A stretch of DNA of 64,000 bases, taken from positions 31,924,574 to 31,988,573 of the forward strand of contig JBBMOA010000001.1 in NCBI GenBank assembly GCA_037954235.1, read 5' to 3'. The notes below the pieces were generated by a model. That model had not been told where the DNA came from, ran no database searches, and saw only the letters and a list, made by a program, of their open reading frames with translations. Made by a program: the position numbers and the translations under genes. This DNA comes from Aulostomus chinensis (taxonomy: Eukaryota; Chordata; Actinopteri; Syngnathiformes; Aulostomidae). Position 1 is the stretch's first letter. Every line of letters starts with the position of its first letter. This document shows positions 41,862 to 52,400 of this stretch, piece by piece.

Positions 41862-43323
41862 ATGAGTTCCCCCGAGTCAGAACAGTGGACGAAGGCTATG
41901 CAGGAAGAGATGCAGTCACTCAGGGAGAATGAGACGTTCACCTTAACTCCACTGCCTGAAGGTAAACGTGCAGTGGGGGGTAGATGGGTTCACACACTCA
42001 CAGACAACCCTGTTGAGACGACGTACAAAGCCAGGTATGTGGCGAAAGGTTATAGTCACGTTGAGGGTGCTGATTATCAGGAGACCTTTTCGCCAACTGC
42101 TGATATGACATCTGTACGTAGCTTAATGCAACTGGCAGCTCAACATGGTTTAGAACTGCACCAGATGGATGTAAAAACTGCCTGTTTGCATGCCCCTGTT
42201 GATTGTGAGCTGTACATGGAACAGCCAGAAGGGTTTGAGGTTCAGTCAGAGACAGGTGAAAAACTAGCCTGTAAGCTGAACAAATCACTTCATGGTTTGA
42301 AACAGTCGGGGCGGAATTGGAATCAAATGTGACATGATTTCCTCGGCCAAAAAGGTTTGATCCAAAACCCAGCCGACCACTGTGTTTACAGTAGACAAAC
42401 TGAAAGTGAGAAAATAATACTGATAATCTGGGTTGATGATCTTCTTACTGCAGCGAGTGATGGTCAAACACTCAGAAATGTGAAGGAAATGTTGAGTGGA
42501 ATTCAAAATGAAAGATCTTGGTAAACTGAAACACTTCCTTGGCATTGATTTTGCACAGGAAGACAGGGAACTAAAGATGAGCCAAAAGAGGTGCATTCCA
42601 AACCTTTTGGAGAGTTTGACCTGACTCATTGCAAGTCTAGATCAACCCCATGTGAAAGCAAATTGACATTTAACAATGAAGGTGAACCTGTTGATCCAAA
42701 AAGGGATCCAGAAATGGTTGGCAGCTTGATCTATGGAATGACATCTACTGGACCAGATCTTAGCTTTATTGTCACTCAGCTGTCACAATACTCATCTGAA
42801 CCAAAAGAACAACACTGGCTAGCAGCTCAGCATGAGTTGAGGTATTTAAAGGGACTGTGAACCAGGATTTGTGTTCCAGGAGAAATGGTGTGAACCTTAA
42901 CCTTGTTGCATTTGGTGATGCTGACTGGGCAGCAGATCAGAACGACAGGCCAGGCACAACTGGTTCTTGTTTTAGTTGGACTGAAACGGGTCCTGTTATT
43001 TCTTGGAAATCTAAAAACAGCCCCCAATTGCTTTATCCACAGGTGCAGCAGAGCTCATGGCTTTGGCAGCTGCAACACTAGAAACATGTATCTTGTGCAG
43101 CCATGAAAAGGAATGGACGATGAAGAATGAAGAATGTCGTCAAAGGTGTGAGCATGTTGGCATCAAGTTTCATTTTGTTCCATCTGCCCTTAATGATGGA
43201 AGAATAATGGAGGAATATTGCCCAACAGCTGACATGGTGGCTGACATTCTCACTAACCCTCCAAGTGAAACCATTTGGTGTTCTATTTTTGGTGTGAGGA
43301 GCAGAAACATGAAAGGAAAATGA
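41862..43323 (+). pseudogene. Copia reverse transcriptase and RNase H, broken
   Basis: The reverse transcriptase begins with QWTKAMQEEM and contains the first catalytic Asp in QMDVKTACLH and the LHGLKQSGRNWNQM block. A TGA at 42330-42332 interrupts it. The same frame then resumes and holds the VDDLL catalytic motif near 42435. A frameshift near 42505 leads to DLGKLKHFLGIDF and ESFDLTHCKS. Further frame changes near 42850 and 43030 split the RNase H region, which keeps FGDADWAAD and SWKSKNSPQ. The end reads VPSALNDGRIMEEY, then ADMVADILTNPP. At least three frameshifts and one stop make it non-functional. Positions 41693-41861 are the linker between integrase and reverse transcriptase and have no open frame. 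Confidence 0.88.
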
Positions 43324-43439
43324 AATATGTGAATGTATGTGTCTGCATGCCGGTCAAACTGAACCGACGGCTGGGTCGACTTTTCCTCCGTCAGTTTAAC
43401 ATTTTAGTCGGTGCTCTAGCCTTTTTATGATGGCAGCGC

Positions 43440-43735
43440 CAACAATTATCCTTATTGTTATAATCATTATTGCTATTATCATTATTGTTATCATTATTCT
43501 TATTATCATTGTTATTTTCATTAGTGTTATTTTTATCATTATCATTATTGCTATTATCATTATTATTATCATCATTATTATTATTATCATTGTTATTTTC
43601 ATTAGTGTTATTGTTATCATTATTATTATCATTCTTATTATTATCATTATTATTACTATTGTAATCATTATTCTTATTATCATTATTATTACTATTATAA
43701 TCATTCTTATTATCATTATTATTATTAATTGTCGC
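43440..43735. repeat. ATT/ATC compound microsatellite
   Basis: About 290 bp of TTATTATCATTATTGTTATC-like triplet and hexamer sequence directly follows the copia tail. Both strands are open in several frames (poly-Ile, Leu or Asn), which is a composition effect, not a gene. Confidence 0.95.
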
Positions 43736-44135
43736 TCTCATTGGCGTCACTCTTTTCTGGTTCTCATCACTACTCTTGCTATTATTAGTCTGACATTAAC
43801 AATGTTAACATGATGACATCACCTTTATATTAATATCACAACTGTAGTTAATGTTTTTATTGTGAGTGTTATAGACATTAATTAACTGTTTCTGCTCTTC
43901 GTCTCCTGTTTGTTTGTTGATTCTTTGCTATAAAACATTATTGTGGAGTTATATTTTATTAATATTTCTGTATGATATAAACCAGAGGTTCTGAAATACA
44001 AATCTTATTTCTCTACTCCTTTATTTATTCTATTTCTTTTTCCTATTTTCACCTTCAGATGTCATTCATCAGCCTACCATGATAGATATTGTGTTCTTAT
44101 TAATAATAAGAATGAGATACAAAGAACTGAACAGA
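43736..44135. other. AT-rich non-coding stretch
   Basis: I see no gene, tRNA or recognisable repeat here. The sequence is AT-rich and unique-looking. Confidence 0.4.
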
Positions 44136-44163
44136 ACACACACACACACACACACACACACAC
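44136..44163. repeat. (CA)n microsatellite
   Basis: About 14 CA dinucleotides, uninterrupted. Confidence 0.95.
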
Positions 44164-45306
44164 CTGACACAATAACAGCCCCTCATAATAATTCATTTAT
44201 TACTGTTAAAATCATTTTTAGTTCATTTCCTGTTCTTTTACCTTTCTCTTCCCAAATAATGGTCTTTATTTTCCCGTATCAATGAATGAATGAACTTGTT
44301 CCTTGTGTCAACGGCTCCTGATGTGGTGAGGGGATACAGAGACAGAGCTGAGGGTCGACACGTCGTCCAGACCAGAGTTGCAACTCTCATCCTCTTCTGA
44401 TCAGATGAGCAGTTTCCTCTCCTCCACTGCTGCAGATGGATCGGATTGTCAGGACCACATCCCCTGTTTCCTCACATCAAACCACACCTACTTCATAAAC
44501 AAGCCTGACCACTGAACTCCTTTCATGTCAACTGCATTTAACAACACAGAGGTGTTTTGTTCAATGCCCACTGGAGGTGAATCTCATCCATGATTGTCCA
44601 GACATTTTTTAGGTCTGACAGTTTCAGCATCTGAGGAGGAAGACGACAGCCTGTCTGAAACAGAGCTTTTCAAAGTGAAGTCCTCAGATCAATGAGCTCA
44701 CTGATCCTGGATCAGATTTGTGTTGAAAGGATAAAAGCAACTGGACTTGCTTGAATGTTTTGAAGAGCTTCATCATCCATGTACTTCTTATCTTGTAGTA
44801 ACTGCAGTACTTCAAAAAATTAGGGTTATGAATTGACTTCATTGCAGCTTTGACCTGAGCAGGTGTTCACTCAGGACCGGCTGGTCCAGAGAGGTCCAGG
44901 CACCTGGAGCCACTGGATCAGTTTGATCTTTGAGCAGCACAAAGTAGTTTGACATAGGAAGAAGGTCGTCTGGAGAGAAGAGAGGAAGAGAAATCCGTCT
45001 CCCTTCTCCTCAACGGACGAACACAGGAGAGGACGGACATCAGATGGACAGAGAGCAACACTGCTGGACTCTCAGAGCTGAGAGGGCGTCCAGCTGCAGC
45101 AAGGAGACAAACAGGGACGCTGCTTCAGGACATCATCCAGGAGGCTCTCCATGGTGTGGAGCTGGGGTCTCAGACTGGAAGCTCTGGCTGCTGAGTTGTC
45201 CAACCAGCCGTCACATCACCTCCTGAGCTCTCAGCCTCCTCTTGACCAGGTTCTGGATGCTGACTCAGCAGGAGACAGGAAAGGAATCAATGTTGAAGGA
45301 ATTTCA
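44164..45306. other. Non-coding stretch without recognised features
   Basis: There is no convincing exon or RNA gene. The word GCAGCTTTGACCTGAGCAGG at about 44846 recurs at about 45375 inside the 266-bp repeat, so a fragment of that repeat may be present. Confidence 0.4.
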
Positions 45307-45572
45307 AAGCGTCCATCAACCTGCAGGACAAACTCCTTCACTGTGTGGGAGGTTCAGAGTCCCTGGTTTGATTGCAGCTTTGACCTGAGCAGGTGTTCAT
45401 CCTCATCTCAGTAACAGGGGACACTTTATCACAGCAGTGGACAAACATCAGCATTCATCACCCAGCAGCTCCTCTGATCAACAGAACAAGCTGAAGTATT
45501 CTGAGAAGGAGGGCATGGATCCCTCTACCTCTCACATGCTAAGCTAGCACTCTACCATTGGAGCTAAGTCCC
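45307..45572 (-). repeat. 266-bp dispersed repeat with tRNA-Ala-like end, copy 1
   Basis: This segment recurs in the same orientation at 52401-52666 (constant offset 7094, no indels). The one difference I saw is ACCTCTCACA against ACCTCCCACA. Its right end coincides with the 5' end of a tRNA-Ala-like sequence on the minus strand. A sharp tRNA-like 5' boundary followed by an unrelated body is the plan of a tRNA-derived SINE, but no A-rich tail or target-site duplication is evident. It may equally be a small segmental duplication. Confidence 0.8.
45501..45572 (-). pseudogene. tRNA-Ala(AGC)-like sequence, copy 1
   Basis: Minus-strand reading has an A-box-like TAGCTCCAATGGTAGAGTG, an anticodon-loop-like CTTAGCATG (anticodon AGC) and a degraded B box (GGATCCATGCC). 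The 3' acceptor half does not pair with the 5' half, so it is tRNA-derived rather than a working gene. Confidence 0.6.
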
Positions 45573-45722
45573 TGCTAAGGAGCAGCAGATGATGGAGGTT
45601 GACCTTCATGCAGGGTTGGATGACCTTCACCAGTTGGAGCTTCTCTGGTTGACCAACATGTGGAATCTCTGTCAATACTCCAGTGGTGTTTAAGTGATGA
45701 CAATATGGGTTAGTGACTGGGA

Positions 45723-45750
45723 GTGTGTGTGTGTGTGTGTGTGTGTGTGT
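45723..45750. repeat. (GT)n microsatellite
   Basis: A run of GT dinucleotides, followed by a short imperfect GT tract. Confidence 0.95.
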
Positions 45751-46094
45751 CTTTGTGTGTTTATATGCAGATTTTTCCCTGGAACAACGGATTTTATTTG
45801 AAGCAAGAAAGCAAGAGCCTCCAGATCAAAGTCAGAATTGATGATGATGTCATCAGGGCTTTGATAGTGTATTTATATGTACATAGAATTCTGTCTTTGA
45901 TCTCAGGAGGACATGAAAGAAACTCAACTTTAAAAAGTATATGAGAGCATTCAGCTTGGTTAGAAAACATTTTGACTGTTCAACAGTAGAGTTTGTTAGA
46001 AACAGTTTACAACACTCAGAATTAAATTGAAGACACAAAAACCTTCCACACTTAAATCCTGTCTCTAACTTCAAACTGGGGATGAACATTTTTA

Positions 46095-46196
46095 TAATCA
46101 ATCTGTCTCTATGTGTTGGCCCTGCCATGGACTGGTGACCTGTCCAGGATAAACCCCGCCCCTCACCTGAGGGATAGGCTCCACCCCCACGAACCA
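46095..46196 (+). repeat. Dispersed teleost repeat tail
   Basis: GGCCCTGCCATGGACTGGTG, ACCTGTCCAGG, CCCGCCCCTCACC and GGGATAGGCTCCACCCCC match, from memory, a motif found in very many fish interspersed repeats (often as a LINE-like 3' tail). The exact family was not determined. Confidence 0.6.
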
Positions 46197-46211
46197 TTGC
46201 AGATCATCAAT

Positions 46212-46676
46212 AACCAAAGCTACTAAGGAGGATTACAGAGTTTGGGAGTCAGTGACTTAATAGAGTCTAACAAAGGGTTGAACCTGAATGAGACAGTCAC
46301 CCTTCAACATGGGGCCATGGCAGAGTGAACCAAGAACACTACAATGGGGGTGAGAGTGGAGCCATGATGGACTCACAGTTCATCACCTCCACCATCATGT
46401 GGACCACCTGATCACCTCTCCCTCAACCTCTAAATAACTCAGTCCCTGACCGGGAATCAAACCCGGGTCGTCCCTGGTCTAGCCTCTAGACCAGGGACCA
46501 CATTGAGCTCTCCAACAACAGAGACTATACACAATGACTCAAGAACACAGGACTCTGTTGTCTCAGCTTGAGATGCAGAGGGTCCACCAAGACCACCAGA
46601 CACCTCAGCCCCCTAAAGACAGTCCACCCCCAGGATCCTGCCCCCCTCTGCTCCAACTCAGCCCTCCATTCATAAC
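46212..46676 (+). repeat. Inverted duplication, left copy (carries broken tRNA-Glu)
   Basis: The reverse complement of this 465-bp segment occurs at 51695-52183 (489 bp). Matching landmarks are AACCAAAGCTACTAAGGAGG at the left end, a shared central block with GGGGCCATGGCAGAG, the tRNA-Glu region, and CCCTCCATTCATAAC at the right end. The length difference comes largely from the tRNA, 56 bp here against 72 bp in the other copy. A short open frame starting MTQEHRTLL is shared only because the DNA is duplicated. Confidence 0.88.
46442..46498 (-). pseudogene. tRNA-Glu pseudogene with fold-back hairpin
   Basis: The minus strand keeps the acceptor/D-arm half and the T arm of tRNA-Glu (CCCGGGTTTGATTCCCGG). 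The anticodon arm is gone. In its place the 5' half is mirrored: 46470-46482 and 46486-46498 are perfect 13-bp inverted arms around a 3-base loop. The intact counterpart at 51874-51945 shows what was replaced. Confidence 0.85.
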
Positions 46677-47113
46677 GGGACTTTCGCTACGTCCGAACTG
46701 CCAAGTACCAACCTACGTCCTCCTGCTACGACCTAAACATGGCGGCACCACTCAGACACCCTAGAAGATTGGTGGTGAAGCATGACCTCTGCTGGCAGAG
46801 CACAGATACCGCAATTAGGTAGACAGCACCAACGAAAGCCCCACCTGCTGGCCTGACTGTGGTACTGCACTCCACTCTGAACAAACCCTTCATTCATTCT
46901 CTATTATTAAGGACATTAACGCACCTGTACAGGTGTGTTCACATTATATACATATTATATATTTATGCTTGACCGTTTTTGATGAACTTGGGTGGGACTC
47001 TGGTGCAGGGATGAGGTCATGGAGCTGATCTGGGAGCAGTCCTGATGTTAAATGCTGTGATGAAGGACAGTGTGGAGGAAAAATGAGTCAAATTTAAATT
47101 GTCAACAGTTCAA
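46677..47113. other. Non-coding stretch
   Basis: No gene or RNA is recognised. AT-rich runs lie around 46940-46970. Confidence 0.4.
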
Positions 47114-47195
47114 CGTTGTTGGCAGGACTCCAACCTGAGCAGGGAGACCCCAATGGATTTCTAGTCCATCGCCTTCACCACTCGGCCACAACGAC
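47114..47195 (-). tRNA. tRNA-Ser(AGA), probably decayed
   Basis: The 82-nt minus-strand sequence matches the eukaryotic tRNA-Ser layout: TGGCCGAGTGG A box, GGACTAGAAATCC anticodon arm with AGA, a variable arm and a T arm. The T loop reads GGTTGGAGTCC, so the invariant C of the B box is G. The acceptor stem has one mismatch. No run of four or more T follows. It is most likely a pseudogene or weakly expressed. Confidence 0.75.
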
Positions 47196-47284
47196 CACAT
47201 TCACACACTTTTGTAGGAGACTGAAATTAGACAATGAAAGTTCATGTCAGCACAGTCAAACATTTTTTAATTTCTCATGAAGAC

Positions 47285-47288
<4 letters not shown>

Positions 47289-47319
<31 letters not shown>
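47289..47319. repeat. (TG)n microsatellite
   Basis: About 15 TG dinucleotides, uninterrupted. Confidence 0.95.
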
Positions 47320-47320
<1 letters not shown>

Positions 47321-47534
47321 AGTGTTGTGACTGAGCGGTGAAGAAGACGACCTTCTGACTCCATTTTCTTTGTTGCTCTTCTATCAGTTCCTCAGTTTCA
47401 CTCATCAAGTGAAGCAGCTTTGACAGGTTTACTTCTCTGTGTGTTCACAACTTTGGTCTTTAAACTCCTGACAAACTCACCACGTCACACATTTGGTGAA
47501 TTAAAGCAACAAATAATGACATCATGATGATTCA

Positions 47535-47720
47535 GGTTAGGGGGCACGGCCTGGAGGAAGAGTGGCCGTCTGGCAGAGTTGCTGGTTCAGTTCTCACTTC
47601 AGCTGGTGACCATGTTGAAGTGTCCTTGAGCAAGACACTGAGCCCCTCATTGCTCCTGATGACCAGCATCCAAGACCAACAAGCTTCTGATTGGCTCTGA
47701 TTCTCTGAGCCAAAGTCCAA
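47535..47720 (+). repeat. tRNA-derived SINE-like repeat
   Basis: GTGGCCGTCTGGCAGAGTTG and CTGGTTCAGTTCTC resemble degenerate A and B boxes. They are followed by GTCCTTGAGCAAGACACTGA and TTGCTCCTGATG, a body motif common in teleost SINE-like repeats. A relative lies inverted at about 54350-54570. Confidence 0.55.
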
Positions 47721-48231
47721 CACAGGAAACAGAAACTCTTGAGGTTGTCTCACATTTTTTAAAGAAACTCAGCTCAGGACAGTGATAGGAGGCTGGTTTC
47801 CTTGATGTGGGCTTCACCTCCACTGCTGTCCACATTTAAATGCTGGCTGATGCTGGTCCCCTGTTGAAACCTGGACCAGACCAGGGACCTTCAGACCTTC
47901 AGTCTAACGCTGTTCCAGCATTGGATGAAAGAGACTGGTGCTCTCATCTTCTTCAACATTGACTTGTTCTACCAGGACAAGAGAATCTGAGCTTGGATGT
48001 CATTTAGCAGTCAAAGGCTTGTTAAACTGGTCAACATCAGCTGGTGTTCACTCTGATGATGTAGCGATGGTCTGGATTCTTCCTTCTGGAGCACCAAGCT
48101 GCTGGGAAGAAGCCTGATGATGTCAGAGTTGTGTTCAGTGGCTCCTGCTGGGTCCATTTCTGACAAATGGGCTCCAAAGAGTTCAGCTGTTTGAAAGGCT
48201 CAGAGAAAGCAGCACATCATGGTGGTCAGGA
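47721..48231. other. Non-coding stretch
   Basis: Only short chance open frames are visible, with no recognised repeat. Confidence 0.4.
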
Positions 48232-48313
48232 GACGAGGTGGCCGAGTGGTTAAGGTGATGGACTGCTGATCCATTGAGCTCTGCAGGCGTGGGTTCCAAT
48301 CCCATCCTCGTCG
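48232..48313 (+). tRNA. tRNA-Ser(GCT)
   Basis: The sequence is 82 nt with a perfect 7-bp acceptor stem (GACGAGG with CCTCGTC), the A box TGGCCGAGTGG and anticodon GCT at 48265-48267. The T loop is GGTTCCAATCC instead of GGTTCGAATCC, one change in the internal promoter. No T4 terminator is seen in the next 30 bases. It is close to the canonical sequence, but activity is uncertain. Confidence 0.85.
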
Positions 48314-48499
48314 TAGGAGACTTTGGTTTCTGCTCCCAGATTCTGGAACGACTCTGAACTGTGAGGCTTTTCAAGAGGAGATCCTGCAGCACCAGAGAGC
48401 TGCAGTTGCAGGACCCCACAGCACCCCCTACTGAATTGGATGATAAAATGCATTTGTTGGACTTTTGTTTTTTGGTGACAGCGCCACCTATCGAATTAC

Positions 48500-48835
48500 A
48501 TGATAGCAAAATACTACTTTTTAACTGTAGTATTAAAGGTTTATTCCACCAAAATACTACTTCCTGTCCTTTAATTTCTAACTACTGTATGAAAGGTTTA
48601 TTCCAATTCCTCCAAAATACTTTCTAATTTATAGTTTTAAAGGTTCGTTACACCAAAATACTTTCTAATTTATAGTTTTAAAGGTTCGTTACACCAAAAT
48701 ACTTTCTAATTTATAGTTTTAAAGGTTCGTTCCACCAAAATACTTTCTAATTTATAGTTTTAAAGGTTTGTTCCACCAAAATACTTTCTAATTTATAGTT
48801 TTAAAGGTTCATTCCACCAAAATACTGCTTTCTGT
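48500..48835. repeat. 41-bp minisatellite
   Basis: ACTTTCTAATTTATAG occurs at 48619, 48660, 48701, 48742 and 48783, an exact 41-bp period. Each unit also holds TTTTAAAGGTTCGTT and CACCAAAATAC. More diverged copies occupy 48500-48618 and one follows at about 48824. Confidence 0.93.
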
Positions 48836-50167
48836 CCAACTTCTCAGTTTTCAAGGTTCCTTCAGTTGAGGGCTCCTGGTTCTGTGTGAGGGGTTGAGGG
48901 TCGATATGGGATGATGAGGAAGATTTCATGTCACGATGGTCCTGCTAAAGTAACTGAGAGTCATGATATCAAACAATGTCATCAAAATATGCTTGAACTC
49001 TTAAAATGGCAATAAAATCTACTGGAATCATTTTAGCACAAACACTTTTATTGTGATTTTGTGAGCATCATTTTTCAAACATGATAACATAAACTTTAAA
49101 AAGGGTCCATTCACTAACACTCTTACTTGAAGGTAGTCACTGATATCAGTAAATAGCTGATAAAGATTTGTGTTCATGTTTTAGTTCTCTACTCTGACCT
49201 GTGCTGAGACACTGGACCAGAGAGGAAGACCTGCTCAGCCTCCTGCATGGACCAGTTCTGCAGCTCAGTGATGACGACGAGGGATTCAGCATTGAGTTCA
49301 TTTTAAACTTTTTGGAGGAAACACCTGTAAATTAACCAGCAGTTACTGGTGATGCTTCACAGTTTCCAAGCTCAAACGGCCTCCTGCTTGTTGGACTCAC
49401 AATTTCCAAAAAATGTAGACATCAAAAGTCAAATCATGTTTTTGTTTGGTTTTGTGTTGTTTTGTTTTTTACTGGAGGAAAACTTCAAATTGTGATGATG
49501 TGTCTGACTTAGAAACTGAACCCCCAAAAACCAAAAAGTCTCCTTCTTCTGTGCCGTGATCTCTGAGCTGATCATGATTGATCTCATCAATAATCCTTGG
49601 CAGCCGACCAGTCACACACAGCCCCCCCCCCACACACACACACACACTGAGACATGCAGCAGCTCACAGTAACTGCCTCAGTCACACAGCAGATAGACTC
49701 CTTTCTATAACAAGATAAGCAGCAGAAATGGATGGAAGTGATGATGAACTGATGAACAGGTGATTTGTCCAAAAGTCAACATCAGATTCATTTCCAATCT
49801 GTGGAAGCAGTTTCATCTTGAGGTTCCAGGTAAGAACAGCCAGCTGTGGGCTGACACACATCTCTTCAGGAGCACTTCTATGCTCCAAACTTGCCAGGTT
49901 GAATTGTGTCTGTATTCTGAGGGCAGCAGGAGGACGGAGGAGTGAGGACACACACTTTTGGAACTGAGAGCAGCTGTGTGTGGGATTTCCCCAGCAAAGA
50001 TAAAACCAGCTCCTTCATGCTGGCTATGAAGGCTCACAGTCACACTGACCCTGCTCCAAATACTTTGATATGCAACAGACTGGTTTCTCTTCTGCTAGTT
50101 TGTTATCGACTGTTGTCACATTTATGGATCAATTTAGCTGATAAGATGAAGGCTCCAATGGACCAGC
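48836..50167. other. Non-coding stretch
   Basis: There is no convincing gene over 1.3 kb. A C-run plus CA microsatellite lies at 49622-49648. Small open frames overlap on both strands without recognisable domains. Confidence 0.4.
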
Positions 50168-50239
50168 TGGAGATGCCGGGGATTGAACCCGGGGCCTCAT
50201 ACATGCAAAGCATGCGCTCTACCACTGAGCTACATCCCC
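50168..50239 (-). tRNA. tRNA-Ala(TGC)
   Basis: The 72-nt minus-strand sequence has the acceptor GGGGATG paired with CATCTCC (one G-T), a TAGCTCAGTGGTAGAGC A box, anticodon TGC (genomic GCA at 50205-50207) and B box GGTTCAATCCC. All arms fold. No T4 run follows on the minus strand. This is probably a genuine gene. Confidence 0.92.
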
Positions 50240-51694
50240 TCTGTCAGAGTCACTGTTTAACTGATGCAGCAACACAAACACAGACACAACATTTTTTTTA
50301 ATTATTATTCTTCATTTTAGGGAAAAAAGGAAGTCAGCCTGTGATCTCAAAGGCTCTGTGATCTCAGGAGTTTCACTGTGACTTCAGCCCTCACAACCTT
50401 AGACCACAGAGGCAAGTCAGGCTCCAGGAAGCTGAGGCTGCTCCGTTCTCAGTCCTGTCCAGAGTGAAGGTTTCCCTCTCAGAAGCTTTCCAATCCAGCC
50501 CAGATCCTCTCTGACTAGCAGGAGTCTTTGACCAGGAAATGAGAATTATATTGAACGTCTGCTCATCCTCAGAATGAAGTAAAAGTATTTGTGTTCCTAA
50601 AATAATCTCCAGATGCTAAGATCAATTATTAACATTGATTGACAGCTCTAAACTGAGCCACCATCACTATACAGTTGCAACTGAAATATTTAGAAATATT
50701 TCAAGGAAGCAGCAGGCCCTCATCCACCCCGGTCCACCCGACTGTGTCCCCTGAGACAGATGACAGCTCACTTCTGGCAGAGGCAGTTGGGTTGAGGACC
50801 GTTGCTGATGTCATCAACTGATGTCTCCATCACCAAAGGTGACAGACAGGATGGTCATGGACATAAAATAGAGGCCTAAGAACGAGAAAGAATGGTTGTC
50901 CTGACTGAAGTTTAGCTTGAGCTTTTTAATTTGTTACTAAAGAAAGTATTGGTACAAGTAAAGGCAGGCGAACTTTCCACAAATATTCAGAATTAACTTT
51001 GACAACCAAAACATGAACCAAGACGACAAAATAGTGAACATGAAAAAGGAACCAGTCCCACCTTCTTGTGTGTTCCTGCTGAAGTAAATGTTTATGAAGA
51101 TTTGTTGTGTTCTTTTTCCAAAGGTCCAGCCAGCATTGCAGGTCTCAGGAGAAGGAGCCACTTCAGCAGGATCTGTGGGACAAATCCCCCCACGGTGAGA
51201 CCTGTCCAGCTCCCTGCAGCTCTGCAAGTTTTACCAACTCTTCATTCCAGCTGTTTGGTTGAATCCCATTTTTTCACCTTTGAACCTTTTGAACACTGAT
51301 GAGGAGGTGAGGCTGGAGGCAAAACCACAACCTCACGTCATCTCACAGGATGAACCAAAATGCCAGACACTTCCTGTCACTGCTCCAGCACCACCTGTCT
51401 CCCCTCCATGTCTTTACCATCTGTGCAGCTTCCTGCTGTCCCTGGACCCTCACAGGTGATCGCTCCACCTGGAGCCTCACAGATGGGTTCTAACCTCCCA
51501 ATACCTGCAGCCCAGCCTCGACCCACTCAGACACAGTCACCCGTTCAAGCTGGGCCTGGTACCACACTCCAGTACAGACAGAGAGAAAGAAGACACACGG
51601 GATCCTTTGAAGAAAATGTAATAAAGACAGGAAGCCCCCATCACATTGTCAGTGTTTCAGTGACTGGCATTGTGAAGAGACTGAGACAAAGTCA
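50240..51694. other. Non-coding stretch, possible degenerate Pro-rich exon
   Basis: Nothing is firmly recognised. From 51320 to 51600 the plus strand encodes proline- and glutamine-rich stretches in two overlapping frames (APPVSPP, AQPRPTQTQSP) near a CACAGGTGATC sequence that could be a splice donor. This may be a decayed gag-like or exon fragment; evidence is weak. Confidence 0.3.
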
Positions 51695-52183
51695 GTTATG
51701 AATGGAGGGCTGAGTTGGAGCAGAGGGGGGCAGGATCCTGGGGGTGGACTGTCTTTAGGAGGCTGAGGTGTCTGGTGGTCTTGGTGGACCCTCTGCATCT
51801 CAAGCTGAGACAACAGAGTCCTGTGTTCTTGAGTCATTGTCTGTAGTCTCTGTTGTTGGAGAGGTCAGTGTGGTCCCTGATGGTCTAGTGGCTAGGATTC
51901 GGCGCTTTCACCGCCGCAGCCCGGGTTCGATTCCCGGTCAGGGAATGAGTTATTTAGAGGTTGAGGGAGAGGTGATCAGGTGGTCCACATGATGGTGGAG
52001 GTGATGAACTGTGAGTCCATCATGGCTCCACTCTCACCCCCATTGTAGTGTTCTTGGTTCACTCTGCCATGGCCCCATGTTGAAGGGTGACTGTCTCATT
52101 CAGGTTCAACCATTTGTTAGACACTATTAAGTCACTGACTCCTGCAAGGACAAACTCTGTAATCCTCCTTAGTAGCTTTGGTT
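51695..52183 (-). repeat. Inverted duplication, right copy (carries intact tRNA-Glu)
   Basis: This is the reverse complement of 46212-46676, with a full-length tRNA-Glu inside it. The flanks align on both sides of the tRNA, so the whole segment, not just the tRNA, was copied. It also has a short extra stretch (CCTGCAAGGACAAAC at 52141) absent from the left copy. Confidence 0.88.
51874..51945 (+). tRNA. tRNA-Glu(TTC)
   Basis: The 72-nt sequence reads like a canonical vertebrate tRNA-Glu: acceptor TCCCTGA with TCAGGGA, A box TGGTCTAGTGGCTAGG, anticodon TTC at 51907-51909 and B box GGTTCGATTCC. All stems pair. The downstream sequence ATGAGTTATTTAGAGG has no T4 terminator. This is the best candidate for a working tRNA here. 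Confidence 0.95.
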
Positions 52184-52400
52184 CCTCGCAGCACAGAAAG
52201 TCCGTTCACTGATGTAGGAACTGAAAATCTTAGAGCTCCGGTCCTTCGTTCCTTCCTACACTGAGCAGAACAAACACAGAACAGAGAGCAGTTCCTCCTA
52301 CAGTTCTCAGAAAGTCTGAGGGCACCAAAGAAAGGAGGGAAATGCAATCAATGTTGAATTATTTTACATTTCTTATATTTGATCAAAGATAGAACTTAAT

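Larger units (their letters stand above)
39528..43436 (+). mobile_element. 5'-truncated Ty1/copia LTR retrotransposon
   Basis: The order gag, protease, integrase, reverse transcriptase, RNase H is the Ty1/copia order (gypsy elements place integrase last). The element begins abruptly inside gag where the satellite array ends, so the 5' LTR, primer-binding site and gag start are absent. Coding similarity ends near 43323 with the usual copia ending (ADMVADILTNPP). What follows to about 43436 may be part of a 3' LTR, but without a second LTR this cannot be shown. Stops and frameshifts make it non-autonomous. Confidence 0.9.

Noticed and set aside
43396..43813. Open frames of poly-Ile/Leu/Asn on both strands
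   Set aside because: They are produced by the ATT/ATC microsatellite.
46534..46764. Small protein MTQEHRTLLSQLEMQ seen in two places
   Set aside because: Both copies lie in the inverted duplication, so conservation is DNA duplication, not selection. A degraded gag origin is possible but unsupported.
49760..50301. Overlapping 61-119 codon frames on both strands around 50 kb
   Set aside because: One runs through the tRNA-Ala gene and none has recognisable motifs.
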